Below, piece after piece: positions 26,906-35,228 of a stretch of DNA of 64,000 nucleotides. The notes beneath the pieces are model-generated. The model was not told where the DNA came from. It searched no databases and saw only the letters and a list, made by a program, of their open reading frames with translations. The position numbers were made by a program, and so were the translations under genes. The stretch comes from Paraburkholderia aromaticivorans (GTDB lineage Bacteria; Pseudomonadota; Gammaproteobacteria; Burkholderiales; Burkholderiaceae), in assembly GCF_002278075.1 (NCBI RefSeq), contig NZ_CP022994.1, positions 88,438-152,437 of the forward strand, read 5' to 3'. Within the stretch, counting starts at the first letter, position 1, and the number at the start of each line of letters is the position of its first letter.

Positions 26906-27144
26906 TCGAAGTTCGGCACCGGGATGACGCGGCCGTCCTTCAGACACGCGGCGGCCGCGACCAGGTGCTCGCTCGCGGCACGCTGCGGGTGCGGCTTCCA
27001 CGCGAGACTGTCCAGCGCCTCCTTGGCCTCTTCGGCGAAGACGGTGGCCACCTCCTCGGGAATGATCTGGTTCTCGCGGATGTGGGAGTTCACGAGGGCG
27101 ATCAGTTCTGTGCGAAACGCCGTAGTGCGTTGTTCCTTGCTCAT
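26906..27144 (-). pseudogene. hypothetical backbone gene truncated by Tn-B
   Basis: A leftward frame from ATG 27144 encodes about 80 residues (MSKEQRTTAFRTELIALVNS, ENQIIPEEVATVFAEEAKEA, PNFEG) and then runs into the Tn-B inverted repeat, giving a foreign tail of about 37 residues (SLEKTENK onward) that ends inside the recombinase gene. The native part is rich in Glu and Ala and looks helical. The family is unknown. It follows the DpdA-like gene by 9 bp and was probably its operon partner. Confidence 0.65.
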
Positions 27145-27153
27145 GGTGGTTCC

Positions 27154-28125
27154 TTACTGGTCAGTGGTGAACGACAGGCGTAGCTGGTCGCCGGCGGCCG
27201 GGCGCAGGCGCTCCTGCGCGGCCGTCATCCAGCGGCTCATTTCCGCAGAACGATGCGCGATGCTGTTGGACGCGCCGCGTTTGCGCGCCGTCATGCGCGC
27301 GCCGAAGTCGTAGGCCATCGAGTCGGCCGACGCGACGAAGTCGAACATCTTCAACTCCGACAGCGCACTCCCCTTCACGCCGAACATGTGCAAGCGCGAC
27401 CCGGCCGGCAGATGCCCCTCGAGCGCCGCGAGGATCGCGAACAAGCCATGTGTCGGGTGGTGCAGGCTGCGTCGGCATACAGATCCGATGCCGATCAGCG
27501 CCGGCGGTGCATACCACGGCCGCCAACGCTCCCACACCTGCAGGAGCAGATCGAGGCTGCGCAGGTAATCGCTGGCCGACCAGCCCTGAATGACTGGCAC
27601 GGGCGGCTGTAGGAGGTTCATCACGACGCGCTGGCTGCACGTCTTCGCGAGCTCGGCCTGCCAGTGATGGACAACGCGCAACGTACCTTCGAGGAGCGTT
27701 GCCGTCGCGTCGACGCGGTAGTCGATCTCGTCCTGATTCCGTGCAATTTCGGGTTCGCAGCAAAGGTCCGGCTGCGCCCACCAGGCCGCGCCGATCGACG
27801 TCGCGAACTCGATGTACTGCGCGTAAGTCCACGGGAAGATGCCGGCAATGCCCTGCTGCTGCCCCTTGCTCTGCCAGAGCTTCATCGCGGTGAAGCCTGC
27901 GCTGTCGACGGCAAAGTCGAGCTCCTCGATGTCGCTGGCCTGCGGGAAGTGAAAGCGACGAGTGGCCGGATTCCAGAACGCGTTAGCGCTCACCATTACC
28001 GGATAGTCGTTGTTGAAAGCGTGGAAGGCGAGCTTCCCGCCTCGATGCGGCAGGCCGACGCGCATCACGAGGCCCGGCGCCGGCCTCGCGTTGCGCTGGT
28101 CGACCGGCATGTTGCGGATGGACAT
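27154..28125 (-). CDS. DpdA-family (TGT-like) DNA transglycosylase, putative
   Basis: The 323-residue protein shows motifs of phage and plasmid DpdA-like proteins: FAVDSAGFTAMKLW near residue 74 (site of the TGT general Asp), WWAQPDLCCEPEIARNQDEI, LLQPPVPVIQGWSASDYLRS, LHMFGVKGSALSELKMFDFV and ASADSMAYDFGAR. Known DpdA enzymes exchange guanine in DNA for preQ0-type 7-deazaguanines to protect it from restriction. No preQ0 synthesis genes (queC, queD, queE, folE) are in the window, so the host would have to provide the base. GGGGAGG lies just upstream of ATG 28125. It is the fourth gene of a small leftward operon starting at the duplicated promoter module. Confidence 0.7.
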   Translation of the reverse strand: MSIRNMPVDQRNARPAPGLVMRVGLPHRGGKLAFHAFNNDYPVMVSANAFWNPATRRFHFPQASDIEELDFAVDSAGFTAMKLWQSKGQQQGIAGIFPWTYAQYIEFATSIGAAWWAQPDLCCEPEIARNQDEIDYRVDATATLLEGTLRVVHHWQAELAKTCSQRVVMNLLQPPVPVIQGWSASDYLRSLDLLLQVWERWRPWYAPPALIGIGSVCRRSLHHPTHGLFAILAALEGHLPAGSRLHMFGVKGSALSELKMFDFVASADSMAYDFGARMTARKRGASNSIAHRSAEMSRWMTAAQERLRPAAGDQLRLSFTTDQ

Positions 28126-28136
28126 GCCGGCCTCCC

Positions 28137-28532
28137 CTACTCAGTGACGCGTTGCAGGCCCGCAGACAGGCTGCGGACGGCTGCGGCGAGATCGCCCTTC
28201 TCCCACGAGTCGAGAACGGCTTGTGCGGCTTCTACGAGGCCGCCAAGCGCCTCGGCGTGCTTCACGGCAAGGCAGAACAGTGCGGCGCATGCCTCGCTCT
28301 CTGCGTCGCCGTGCGGGCCGAACGGTGCGACCAAGCTGGTGTCGTGGAACACGGCGACGTGCTTGCCGTCGTTGCCGTCGTAGGTCTGCCCGCTCAGCGT
28401 GCCCGTGATCGAGCCTTCCCAAATGCCGATGCCGACCTGGCCGTCTATCTTGCTGGCCAGCGTGCGCATCGCGGCCGCTGCGTCGGCCGCCGTCATCGCA
28501 CGGATCTTCACGCAATCGAGGAGGTTGCTCAT
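28137..28532 (-). CDS. hypothetical protein
   Basis: A 131-residue product starting MSNLLDCVKIRAMTAADAAA. The middle (GQVGIGIWEGSITGTLSGQT, YDGNDGKHVAVFHDTSL) looks beta-rich and the C-terminus helical (VEAAQAVLDSWEKGDLAAAV). The ATG at 28532 overlaps the previous stop (ATGA), which fixes the start against a 98-codon longer open frame. I do not recognise the family. Position between two operon genes suggests an accessory role with the DpdA-like gene. Confidence 0.7.
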   Translation of the reverse strand: MSNLLDCVKIRAMTAADAAAAMRTLASKIDGQVGIGIWEGSITGTLSGQTYDGNDGKHVAVFHDTSLVAPFGPHGDAESEACAALFCLAVKHAEALGGLVEAAQAVLDSWEKGDLAAAVRSLSAGLQRVTE

Positions 28533-28789
28533 GCCGGCACCTCCTCGAGCACTTCGGCACGTTGACGGGTGACGATGACGACCGGCACCGGCAGGACGTG
28601 CTCGTCGAGGATCAGCAGCGCCTTGCGCTGAGAGAACTCGCGGGAGGCGAGCCCCTTCTTCGCGTACAGCGATTGAATGGACGACTGGACGGATTGCACC
28701 GTGCGATCGTTGCACGGAACCAGCAGGCTTTCGCCGTAGCCGAGCTCGGCGAGGGCCATGCCCTTCTGCACCGGAAACTTGATGTGCAT
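28529..28789 (-). CDS. hypothetical protein
   Basis: An 86-residue product (MHIKFPVQKGMALAELGYGE, VQSVQSSIQSLYAKKGLASR, LLILDEHVLPVPVVIVTRQR). TAGGAGCAACC precedes the ATG, the same ribosome-site context as in the other leader-linked genes. It is co-translated with the next gene through an ATGA overlap. No known family recognised. Confidence 0.7.
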   Translation of the reverse strand: MHIKFPVQKGMALAELGYGESLLVPCNDRTVQSVQSSIQSLYAKKGLASREFSQRKALLILDEHVLPVPVVIVTRQRAEVLEEVPA

Positions 28790-28867
28790 GGTTGCTCCTA
28801 GACGTGGGTGTTGCAGGAACCGATCGCATCGGTAGCCGCCAATGCGATCAGTGAAGTTTTTGTCTGG

Positions 28868-29005
28868 TTAGCACCAGACGACGCGGCCGTAATCGACCGT
28901 GCGGCGGTAGTAGTTGCGACCGTTCCACGGCGTGTACGTGTACTCCATGTACGCGCAACTTAGGACTACGATCCAATGATGCAGTGTGAACAGACTCGCG
29001 CTCAT
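28868..29005 (-). CDS. small hydrophobic protein, first gene after the duplicated leader
   Basis: A 45-residue product starting MSASLFTLHHWIVVLSCAYM with one possible membrane segment and an aromatic, basic tail (YRRTVDYGRVVWC). AGGAG lies seven bases upstream of ATG 29005. Its position directly below the promoter module is where an unrelated gene (52429-52752) sits in the second copy. Confidence 0.5.
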   Translation of the reverse strand: MSASLFTLHHWIVVLSCAYMEYTYTPWNGRNYYRRTVDYGRVVWC

Positions 29006-29040
29006 GCCAATGCTCCTAGACGGGACGGTGAACGACATAG

Positions 29041-29417
29041 CCGGGGACTGGTAGCCGCCAGTGGTTCCGGCCGGGATGCGGTGAGGCGTGGCCGTCACTG
29101 CATGAAGATATTATAGCCCGCTTACGTACATACGTAAATACGCAATTGCACAATTACGTAAATATTTGGTGGGTGTTGAGGCATGTCAGGCGGTCAAGGG
29201 GACGCCCGGAAGCCGCAGCGGAGCGCAGAGCTGGCCGCAGGCCAGGTCGAGCACTGAACGGGTGAGGACGGCAGCGCAGCGGCCCTTGACGGGCTGGCGT
29301 GCCGGGATAGACGCTCCAGTCGAGGGTGTGGGGGAAGGGTTTTCTCCCCCGCACCCTTGACGACAGAGGGCGACTCGCTCCTTCCCGCAGGGCGGGAAGG
29401 CGGGGGATGGGTGGGTG
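29041..29417. repeat. duplicated promoter/leader module, copy 1
   Basis: This stretch is repeated in the same orientation at 52783-53158 with high identity by eye. It comprises a leader, a promoter with operator, and about 230 bp of GC-rich sequence with no believable gene. The two copies differ by small indels in the AT-rich operator part. Confidence 0.85.
29110..29163 (-). promoter_or_regulatory. leftward promoter with TACGTA operator, copy 1
   Basis: Read leftward, -35 TTTACG (29133-29138) and -10 TATAAT (29110-29115) are 17 bp apart. The palindrome TTACGTACATACGTAA (29122-29137) covers the spacer and most of the -35 box, so a bound repressor would block polymerase. A second, looser TACG/CGTA pair lies just upstream of the -35. 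It drives the small operon ending with the DpdA-like gene, through a ~100-nt leader. Confidence 0.75.
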
Positions 29418-29442
29418 CCCTGCCCGCCTGCTTGCAGGCAAG

Positions 29443-29469
29443 AAAAAACCGCCGCGATCGCGGCGGCTG
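29443..29469 (-). terminator. terminator of the methylase-helicase gene
   Basis: Read leftward, AGCCGCCGCGATCGCGGCGG folds into a strong stem followed by six T. It lies 60 bp past the stop at 29529. Confidence 0.85.
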
Positions 29470-29528
29470 TGACACAAGATGTTGTGGCTAGGTGCAGCTG
29501 GTCGGACACAACATCTTGTGCCTGCCCG

Positions 29529-32500
29529 TCATGCGCGCATGCGGAACCTGTCCTGCTGCTGGCCGGCATTGCCGTCGGTGGTCCGCGACTGCGGCTGCCA
29601 CTGCGACACGTAGTTGTCGTCGGCCTGCATCAGCTTCAGCTCGGTCATGACGTCGCGCACGTCCTGGCGCAACGCCTCGAGGCGCGCCTGCTGCGGAAAC
29701 GGCTTGCCCTGCTCCGCGACGGCCTTCGCGTGTTCACGACGCTCTTTCTCGCGCGTCTCCTCGGCCTCTTGTCGCCAGTCCTCGAACCGCGCCACGAAGT
29801 TGTCGAGCCGATGGACGAAACCCGTGATGCTGAATTTCTCCTCGGCGCGGTAGCTCAGGTTCTCGGGCTCGTAAGTGTCGGAACCGGTCAGCGTGAACTG
29901 GATTTCGTCGCGACTGGCGTAGACCTTGATGTCGAACCCGCGATAGCGGCCGACTGGCATCTCGGTGGGTCGGTCGAGAATGCCGACCGCCCGTCGTTCG
30001 ACGGCCTTCTTCATCGCGTACATGACCTCGCCCAGCAGCGTCTCCCGATCCTTCTCACCATAGACGCGGCTCTTGGTCTCGAATCGGAACTGCTCGGTCG
30101 TTGCTGCATCGCGGATCTCGATCTCGCGGTTCCAGCGCGCGATAGCGCGATCAGCACGCTTGTCGGCATCGGCCAGCCAACCGACGCGGCTTTCGAGACT
30201 GTGCTGATTGCGCTTGTAGTTCGAGAACAGTGCCTCGACCTTCTTCAGATCGGCACTGAGCTGCACCTGCAAGAAGATCAGCGGATTGCCCGTCGCGGCG
30301 GCCTTCATCTCGGCCGCATTGGCGGCTTCGCTCGCAACGTCTTCGATCACGCGCTGGAGACTGTCGCCCTTACGGAACTGTTCGATGCCGGCGGCCTTGT
30401 ATTCGATCGTCTGCCACATGCGGCTGTCGTAGGTCTGCTTAGTCGCATAGCGCAGAATCTCGACCTCGAAGCCGTCTGGGTCCTCTTCGTAAAAGAGGTT
30501 GCCCTGCCTCAGAATGCGGCCCTCACGCTGCTCCAGATCGCTCGGCCGCCACGGCGCGTCGAGATGGTGCTCGGCGACGAGTCGCCGCTGAACGTTGGTG
30601 CCGGCGCCCATCTTCGCAGTCGAGCCGAGCATGATGCGCGAGTGGCCGCGGTTCATGTCGTCGAACAGCTTCGCCTTCTGCAGATCCGTCGTCGCCTCGT
30701 GGATGAAGCGGATCTCATGCTCGGGCACGCCGCGCGCGATCAGCTTCGCCTTGATGTCATCGTAGACGGAAAAGTCCGCGTTGCTGGCCAGCAACTCGTC
30801 CATCGAGATGGCGGGCGCTTCGTCGTCGCCCTCGTCATCGCCGTCCGCCGGCGCGATCGGCGCGGCTTTTTTTGACAGTTTTGGCGTCGACAGATCGCAG
30901 AACACGAGTTGCGTGCCCTTCCGGTCCTTCCACGCCTCCCATATGCGATAGATGTTGTCGATCGCCGTGTTGATCTTGCTGCCGGCGTCGTCGGCCGCGT
31001 GCGGATTGATGAGGCGGAAGTCGAGGCCGGCCTTGCGTGCATCGTTCGTGATCTTGAGCGGGTTGTCGACGCGTGGGTCCTTGGGCAGGTTCTCCATCCG
31101 GTGAATGATCGAGCCACTGTTCCAGTTCTTCAGCGGCATGCCGTCGCCGCGCAGGACCGCCTCGCCCTTGTCGTCGAGCACGGGCGTCTGCACGCCCATG
31201 AACAGCGCTTGCGCCTCCGATCGCTCGACGATGATGTTCTGCGGCCGCCCGCCCTTGACCTTCGGAACCGGGAAGCGGGTGCCACGTTCTGCGGCCTGGC
31301 GATCGAGATCCGACTTCGTGATAACGTCGGCGAACGTGCGGTACAGCGAGATGAGCTCGGGAACGTTCTGGAACTTCGAGAACCGGCTGTTCAGACGGTA
31401 ATTAACGCCTGTGGCATCAAGCTCCCAGCCCGTGACCACCTGCCCGAAGGTGGAGGCCCATGCATCGAAGTGGACGATGCCGCGCGCCTTGAGCTCGTCG
31501 TACTGAAGGTAGCGCTGCATGGTGTAAAGCTCGGCGATCGTGTTGCTGATCGGTGTGCCAGTCGCGAAGAAGACGCCGCGGCCGTCGTTGCGCTGTTGCA
31601 GGTAACGGGCCTTCACGAACAAGTCGAATGCCTTCTCCGATCCTGCGAGATTGCCAAGTCCGGACACGCGGCTGAGCGTCGTCGTGATGAAGAGGTTCTT
31701 GAACTCGTGCGCTTCGTCAACAAAGAGCGAGTCGACGCCGAGGTCGGCGAAGCTAACCGCCTGGTCTTTCGCGCCGGTGTCGGCTTTGCGCTCGAGGCGC
31801 TCGGTCATGCGCTCCTTCGCCTTTTCCATCTCCTTGATCGTGATCCGGTCGCCCTGCTCAGCCTTGATCTGCGTAATGGCGTCGCTCAGGTCCTCGATCT
31901 GTTCCTCGAGCAACTCGCGCAGCGTATCCTCGGGCATGCCGATCTTCTTGAACGAGCTGTGAGCGACGATCACGGCGTCCCAATCGCCGGTTGCGATGCG
32001 ACCGAACAGGCGCTCGCGATTCTCCTTCTTGAAGTCGCTCTTTTCGGCGACGAGAATGTTCGCGTTGGGATATAGCGAGTAGAAAGCGTCCTTCCATTGC
32101 AGCAGCAGATGGTTCGGAACGACGAGCATGGGCTTCGACATCAGGCCCATGCGCTTGCTCTCCATGATGGTGCCGACGCACACGAGCGTCTTGCCGGCGC
32201 CGACGACGTGATCGAACAACGCGGTCCCGTCCTGAATGCCGCGCCAGATAGCGTCTTTCTGGTGCGGCCGCAGCGTGATGTCGAGCGACGCGCCGGGAAG
32301 GTCCAGGTGCGATCCGTCGTACTTCGCCGGAATGTTCGTGTTGAAGCGATCGTTGTAGATACGGGCGAGCGTCTCGCGGCGATCCTTGTCCTCCCACACC
32401 CAATCGAGGAACGCCTGCCGGATCTCGTCGGCCTTCTGGTTGGCGGCCGCCGTCTGTGCGTCATCAACGCGGTAGATCTTGTTCCCGTTCGCGTCCTTGC

Positions 32501-35090
32501 CGGCCTCGACCTTGACCTGGATCGGCCGGTTCGTCAGGATCGACTCCATGAGCTCGTTGGCGGGATATGCCTCGGTGCCCCATGTGACGCGTGCCGTGGT
32601 GCGATCACCGTGCTCGATGTCGACGAGCCACTTGCCCAGCGTTTCCTGATACGTGATGCGGCGGCTCACGTCGCCGAGCAAGTGGCCGACAAACTGACCG
32701 ATCACCTGGTCGGGCACCCACGTCGAGCCGAGCTGGATGGAGATATCGACCGGCTCGATGTCGGCGGGCTGAACGGCGCGCAGTGCGTCGACGTTCTCGA
32801 TGTAGCGCGGATTCTGCCCGGCGGCCGTTTCGGCCGTGCGCAGCTTCGCTTTCACATTGCCGGTCAGATACTGGTCCGCCGTCTCCCAGCGATCGCGCTC
32901 GGGATTCAGGTAGATAAGCCCTTTGAGATCGCGAATCAACTCGTCCTCGGGCTTGCCCGTTAGGCGCATCATGCGCGCGAGGTCGATGCGGCCGCTCTCG
33001 TTCATGGACACCACAAGCGCGTCCTTCGCCGTCTCGACGTGCGTGACTTCCTTACGTGGACTCATGACGCGCTTCGAGAAGATCGCCGCCTTGTTCGCGC
33101 TCGGCCGGCGCGGCTCCACGCCGTGCTTCTTCGCTGTCTCGGGCGAGATGCCCTTGTCGTAGTCGCTTTCGAGTGCGTGCAGCAGCGGATACTCGGGATC
33201 TTCCGACATGGCGAGGCGGTTCGCCTGCGAGCTGACGTGCCCGAACTTGCGCACGAATTCGTCATAGACGCGATTGAGCGTCGTGCGCTTCGAGGTCAGT
33301 GCGAAGTCGGTGACGTGCTCAGACTGCTCGGCCAGCATGAGGTCGCGCAGCGCCTCGCGCACTTGCACCATGCCTTTAATGCGTGCGCCGGCGCGCTCGT
33401 TCTTCGGTTCGACGTAGGCATAGTCGTGCTCGTCGAGGATGTCCGGCAGGCGTCGTGCGAGGCGTCCGTTCGGCGCGGTGAAGAACGAGCCGATCTTGAG
33501 CGTGTCGGGCAGCGTGAGCGCCGGCTTCTCCTCGCGTTCGTCGACCGCAGCAGCGACATCGGTCGCTGGTCGATATACGTCAGCAGGCAGCGCCTGCAGG
33601 CGCTTCTCGATCGCGTCGGCGAGATCGACGCCGGCCTCCGGCAACAGGTCGGCCGTGTCGCGGTGCATCTTGCTGGTGATGGCCATGCGACCGGCCATCT
33701 GCTCGGGATGGTCGACGAAATAGCGGTTGAGCGTGATCGCCTCGCCAGTCTCGTGGTCTCGTATTTCGCCGACATCCACCCAGCGGCGATCGGGAGTATC
33801 GCCGGCGGCCGCCTTCTGGAAAAAGATGATGTCGGTCGTAACTTCGGTGAGCGCGTTGCGCTTAAATGCGGTGTTCGGCAGACGGATCGCGCCGAGGAAG
33901 TGGGCGCGATCGGCGATGTGCTCGCGCGCCGCGGTGTTGGCCGCGTCGAGGAAGTAGCGACTGACGACGACGGCCATCACCCCGCCCTCGCGGAGCTTGT
34001 CGATCGACTTCGCGAGAAAATAGTTGTGGATCGAGAAGCCGCCCAACTCACGATGGTGCGGATCGTAGAGCGATTGAGTGCCGAATGGCGGATTGCCGAC
34101 GCAGGCGTCGAAGTGACCGGCGGGAATCACAACGTCCTGCAGGCCACGGTTGATATGCGTCGCGCTCGGATAGAGATGACGCGCGATCTCGGCGGTCAGC
34201 GGGTCGAGCTCGATCGCGGTGAAATGGCTCGCGGTTCGCATCGGCGCCGGCATGAGGCCGACGAAGTTGCCGATGCCGGCCGACGGCTCGAAGACCCGGC
34301 CACCGTCGAAGCCGATACGTTGGAGGCCCTTGTAGATGCCGTCGATGACGATCTGCGACGTGTAGTGCGCGTCCTGCGTGGAACGGCGTGCACGGTCGTA
34401 TTCGTCTTTCGGGAGGAGCGCGGCGAGCTCGAGGTACTGGTCCTGCCAGTCCTGGTTGCGATGGTCGAACGCCTGCGGGAGACCGCCCCAACCAACGTAG
34501 CGCACGAGGATCGCCTGTTCGTCGGGCGTCGCGGCGCGAGCCTGTTCGCGGAGCTGCATAAGCAGCTTCAAGGCAGCGATGTTGTCGCGATATTTGGCCT
34601 TGGCCCCGCCCTCGCCGAGCTGATCCGCCGCAGTGATCGTGTAATCGACCGGCGTTACAACTCGGTGTTGATCTCGTTGCTGGCCAGAATCTCGTGTTCC
34701 GTCAGTCCGTTCTGCTTCTGGTCGATCGACCGGCTCAAGACCTGGTGCTCGATCGTCTGCTGCTCGAGCAGTCTGCCCAGCAGAATTACCTCGCCCTGCG
34801 CTTCCAGCGAGCGCAGTTTCTCCGGGCTGTTGAACGCCCAGCGGTCGAGGATTTTCCAGCCCTGCAGGTGATACGAGGGCGAACGCCGGACGGCCTGGAT
34901 CGTCGTCGGCTTGAGGATTTTGGCCGCGATCGTCAGCGGCTGAGTTTGTCCGGTAAGCATGCTGTGCTCCTTGATCTTCGTCGACATCGATCTGAGCCTG
35001 CAGGCTGTCGATGATGTCGGCGGTCTCGTTGAATTCGAAATCGAATGAAAACTGATTGAGATCGTCGGTCGGCTGCCGTTTTTTCGCCAT
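29529..35090 (-). CDS. large N6-adenine methylase plus SNF2-type helicase (DarB-like)
   Basis: The 1853-residue protein carries an N-terminal methylase domain (FEPSAGIGNFVGLMP; NPPFG near residue 331) and a superfamily-2 helicase: VGAGKTL near 963, SLFVDEAHEFKNL near 1125, GTPISNTIAELYTMQRYL and a late STAKMGAGTNVQRRL with DLEQREGRILRQGN. Such giant proteins occur on phages and plasmids; P1 DarB protects incoming DNA from restriction, and I infer a like role in transfer. GAGGG precedes ATG 35090. Residues ~45-143 have shadow-like composition because a small gene uses another frame there (34655-34960). No ATG, GTG or TTG lies between that stretch and the conserved DYTITAADQLGEGG, so the long start is needed unless a frameshift occurs. 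Confidence 0.85.
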   Translation of the reverse strand: MAKKRQPTDDLNQFSFDFEFNETADIIDSLQAQIDVDEDQGAQHAYRTNSAADDRGQNPQADDDPGRPAFALVSPAGLENPRPLGVQQPGETALAGSAGRGNSAGQTARAADDRAPGLEPVDRPEAERTDGTRDSGQQRDQHRVVTPVDYTITAADQLGEGGAKAKYRDNIAALKLLMQLREQARAATPDEQAILVRYVGWGGLPQAFDHRNQDWQDQYLELAALLPKDEYDRARRSTQDAHYTSQIVIDGIYKGLQRIGFDGGRVFEPSAGIGNFVGLMPAPMRTASHFTAIELDPLTAEIARHLYPSATHINRGLQDVVIPAGHFDACVGNPPFGTQSLYDPHHRELGGFSIHNYFLAKSIDKLREGGVMAVVVSRYFLDAANTAAREHIADRAHFLGAIRLPNTAFKRNALTEVTTDIIFFQKAAAGDTPDRRWVDVGEIRDHETGEAITLNRYFVDHPEQMAGRMAITSKMHRDTADLLPEAGVDLADAIEKRLQALPADVYRPATDVAAAVDEREEKPALTLPDTLKIGSFFTAPNGRLARRLPDILDEHDYAYVEPKNERAGARIKGMVQVREALRDLMLAEQSEHVTDFALTSKRTTLNRVYDEFVRKFGHVSSQANRLAMSEDPEYPLLHALESDYDKGISPETAKKHGVEPRRPSANKAAIFSKRVMSPRKEVTHVETAKDALVVSMNESGRIDLARMMRLTGKPEDELIRDLKGLIYLNPERDRWETADQYLTGNVKAKLRTAETAAGQNPRYIENVDALRAVQPADIEPVDISIQLGSTWVPDQVIGQFVGHLLGDVSRRITYQETLGKWLVDIEHGDRTTARVTWGTEAYPANELMESILTNRPIQVKVEAGKDANGNKIYRVDDAQTAAANQKADEIRQAFLDWVWEDKDRRETLARIYNDRFNTNIPAKYDGSHLDLPGASLDITLRPHQKDAIWRGIQDGTALFDHVVGAGKTLVCVGTIMESKRMGLMSKPMLVVPNHLLLQWKDAFYSLYPNANILVAEKSDFKKENRERLFGRIATGDWDAVIVAHSSFKKIGMPEDTLRELLEEQIEDLSDAITQIKAEQGDRITIKEMEKAKERMTERLERKADTGAKDQAVSFADLGVDSLFVDEAHEFKNLFITTTLSRVSGLGNLAGSEKAFDLFVKARYLQQRNDGRGVFFATGTPISNTIAELYTMQRYLQYDELKARGIVHFDAWASTFGQVVTGWELDATGVNYRLNSRFSKFQNVPELISLYRTFADVITKSDLDRQAAERGTRFPVPKVKGGRPQNIIVERSEAQALFMGVQTPVLDDKGEAVLRGDGMPLKNWNSGSIIHRMENLPKDPRVDNPLKITNDARKAGLDFRLINPHAADDAGSKINTAIDNIYRIWEAWKDRKGTQLVFCDLSTPKLSKKAAPIAPADGDDEGDDEAPAISMDELLASNADFSVYDDIKAKLIARGVPEHEIRFIHEATTDLQKAKLFDDMNRGHSRIMLGSTAKMGAGTNVQRRLVAEHHLDAPWRPSDLEQREGRILRQGNLFYEEDPDGFEVEILRYATKQTYDSRMWQTIEYKAAGIEQFRKGDSLQRVIEDVASEAANAAEMKAAATGNPLIFLQVQLSADLKKVEALFSNYKRNQHSLESRVGWLADADKRADRAIARWNREIEIRDAATTEQFRFETKSRVYGEKDRETLLGEVMYAMKKAVERRAVGILDRPTEMPVGRYRGFDIKVYASRDEIQFTLTGSDTYEPENLSYRAEEKFSITGFVHRLDNFVARFEDWRQEAEETREKERREHAKAVAEQGKPFPQQARLEALRQDVRDVMTELKLMQADDNYVSQWQPQSRTTDGNAGQQQDRFRMRA
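34655..34960 (-). CDS. small gene nested in the +1 frame of the methylase-helicase gene
   Basis: A 101-residue product (MLTGQTQPLTIAAKILKPTT, SPSYHLQGWKILDRWAFNSP, LLGRLLEQQTIEHQVLSRSI, EHEILASNEINTEL). AAGGAG lies six bases before ATG 34960. Its third codon positions are mostly G or C, whereas the host frame reads an Ala/Arg/Asp/Gln-rich stretch, so this is the constrained frame. I do not recognise the family; it is soluble and mostly helical by composition. See the related arrangement inside the relaxase gene. Confidence 0.7.
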   Translation of the reverse strand: MLTGQTQPLTIAAKILKPTTIQAVRRSPSYHLQGWKILDRWAFNSPEKLRSLEAQGEVILLGRLLEQQTIEHQVLSRSIDQKQNGLTEHEILASNEINTEL

Positions 35091-35123
35091 GATGTACGCC
35101 CTCTATCCGTTTGTATCATAGGC

Positions 35124-35155
35124 ATTATACAAAATGCGTCCGAAACGGCTAGAGG
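35124..35155 (-). promoter_or_regulatory. possible promoter of the methylase-helicase gene
   Basis: Read leftward, TTTTGTATAATGCC contains a perfect -10 (TATAAT at 35124-35129). The -35 region is poor. A similar TTTTGTATAGT element precedes the traH-like gene. Confidence 0.45.
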
Positions 35156-35228
35156 TATTGAACATACGGCCATACGGGCAGGTTCTGTTACGTATGCGGC
35201 CTATGTCGGCGAGTGTCGTATATCGGCG

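Noticed and set aside
29154..29569. Several Arg/Pro/Ser-rich frames in the duplicated module
   Set aside because: They lack ribosome sites, differ between the two copies through indels, and look like GC-rich shadow frames. The module is better seen as non-coding.
30909..34871. Long plus-strand frames of up to 610 codons opposite the methylase-helicase gene
   Set aside because: They are antisense shadows caused by high third-position GC. The minus strand carries all helicase and methylase motifs.
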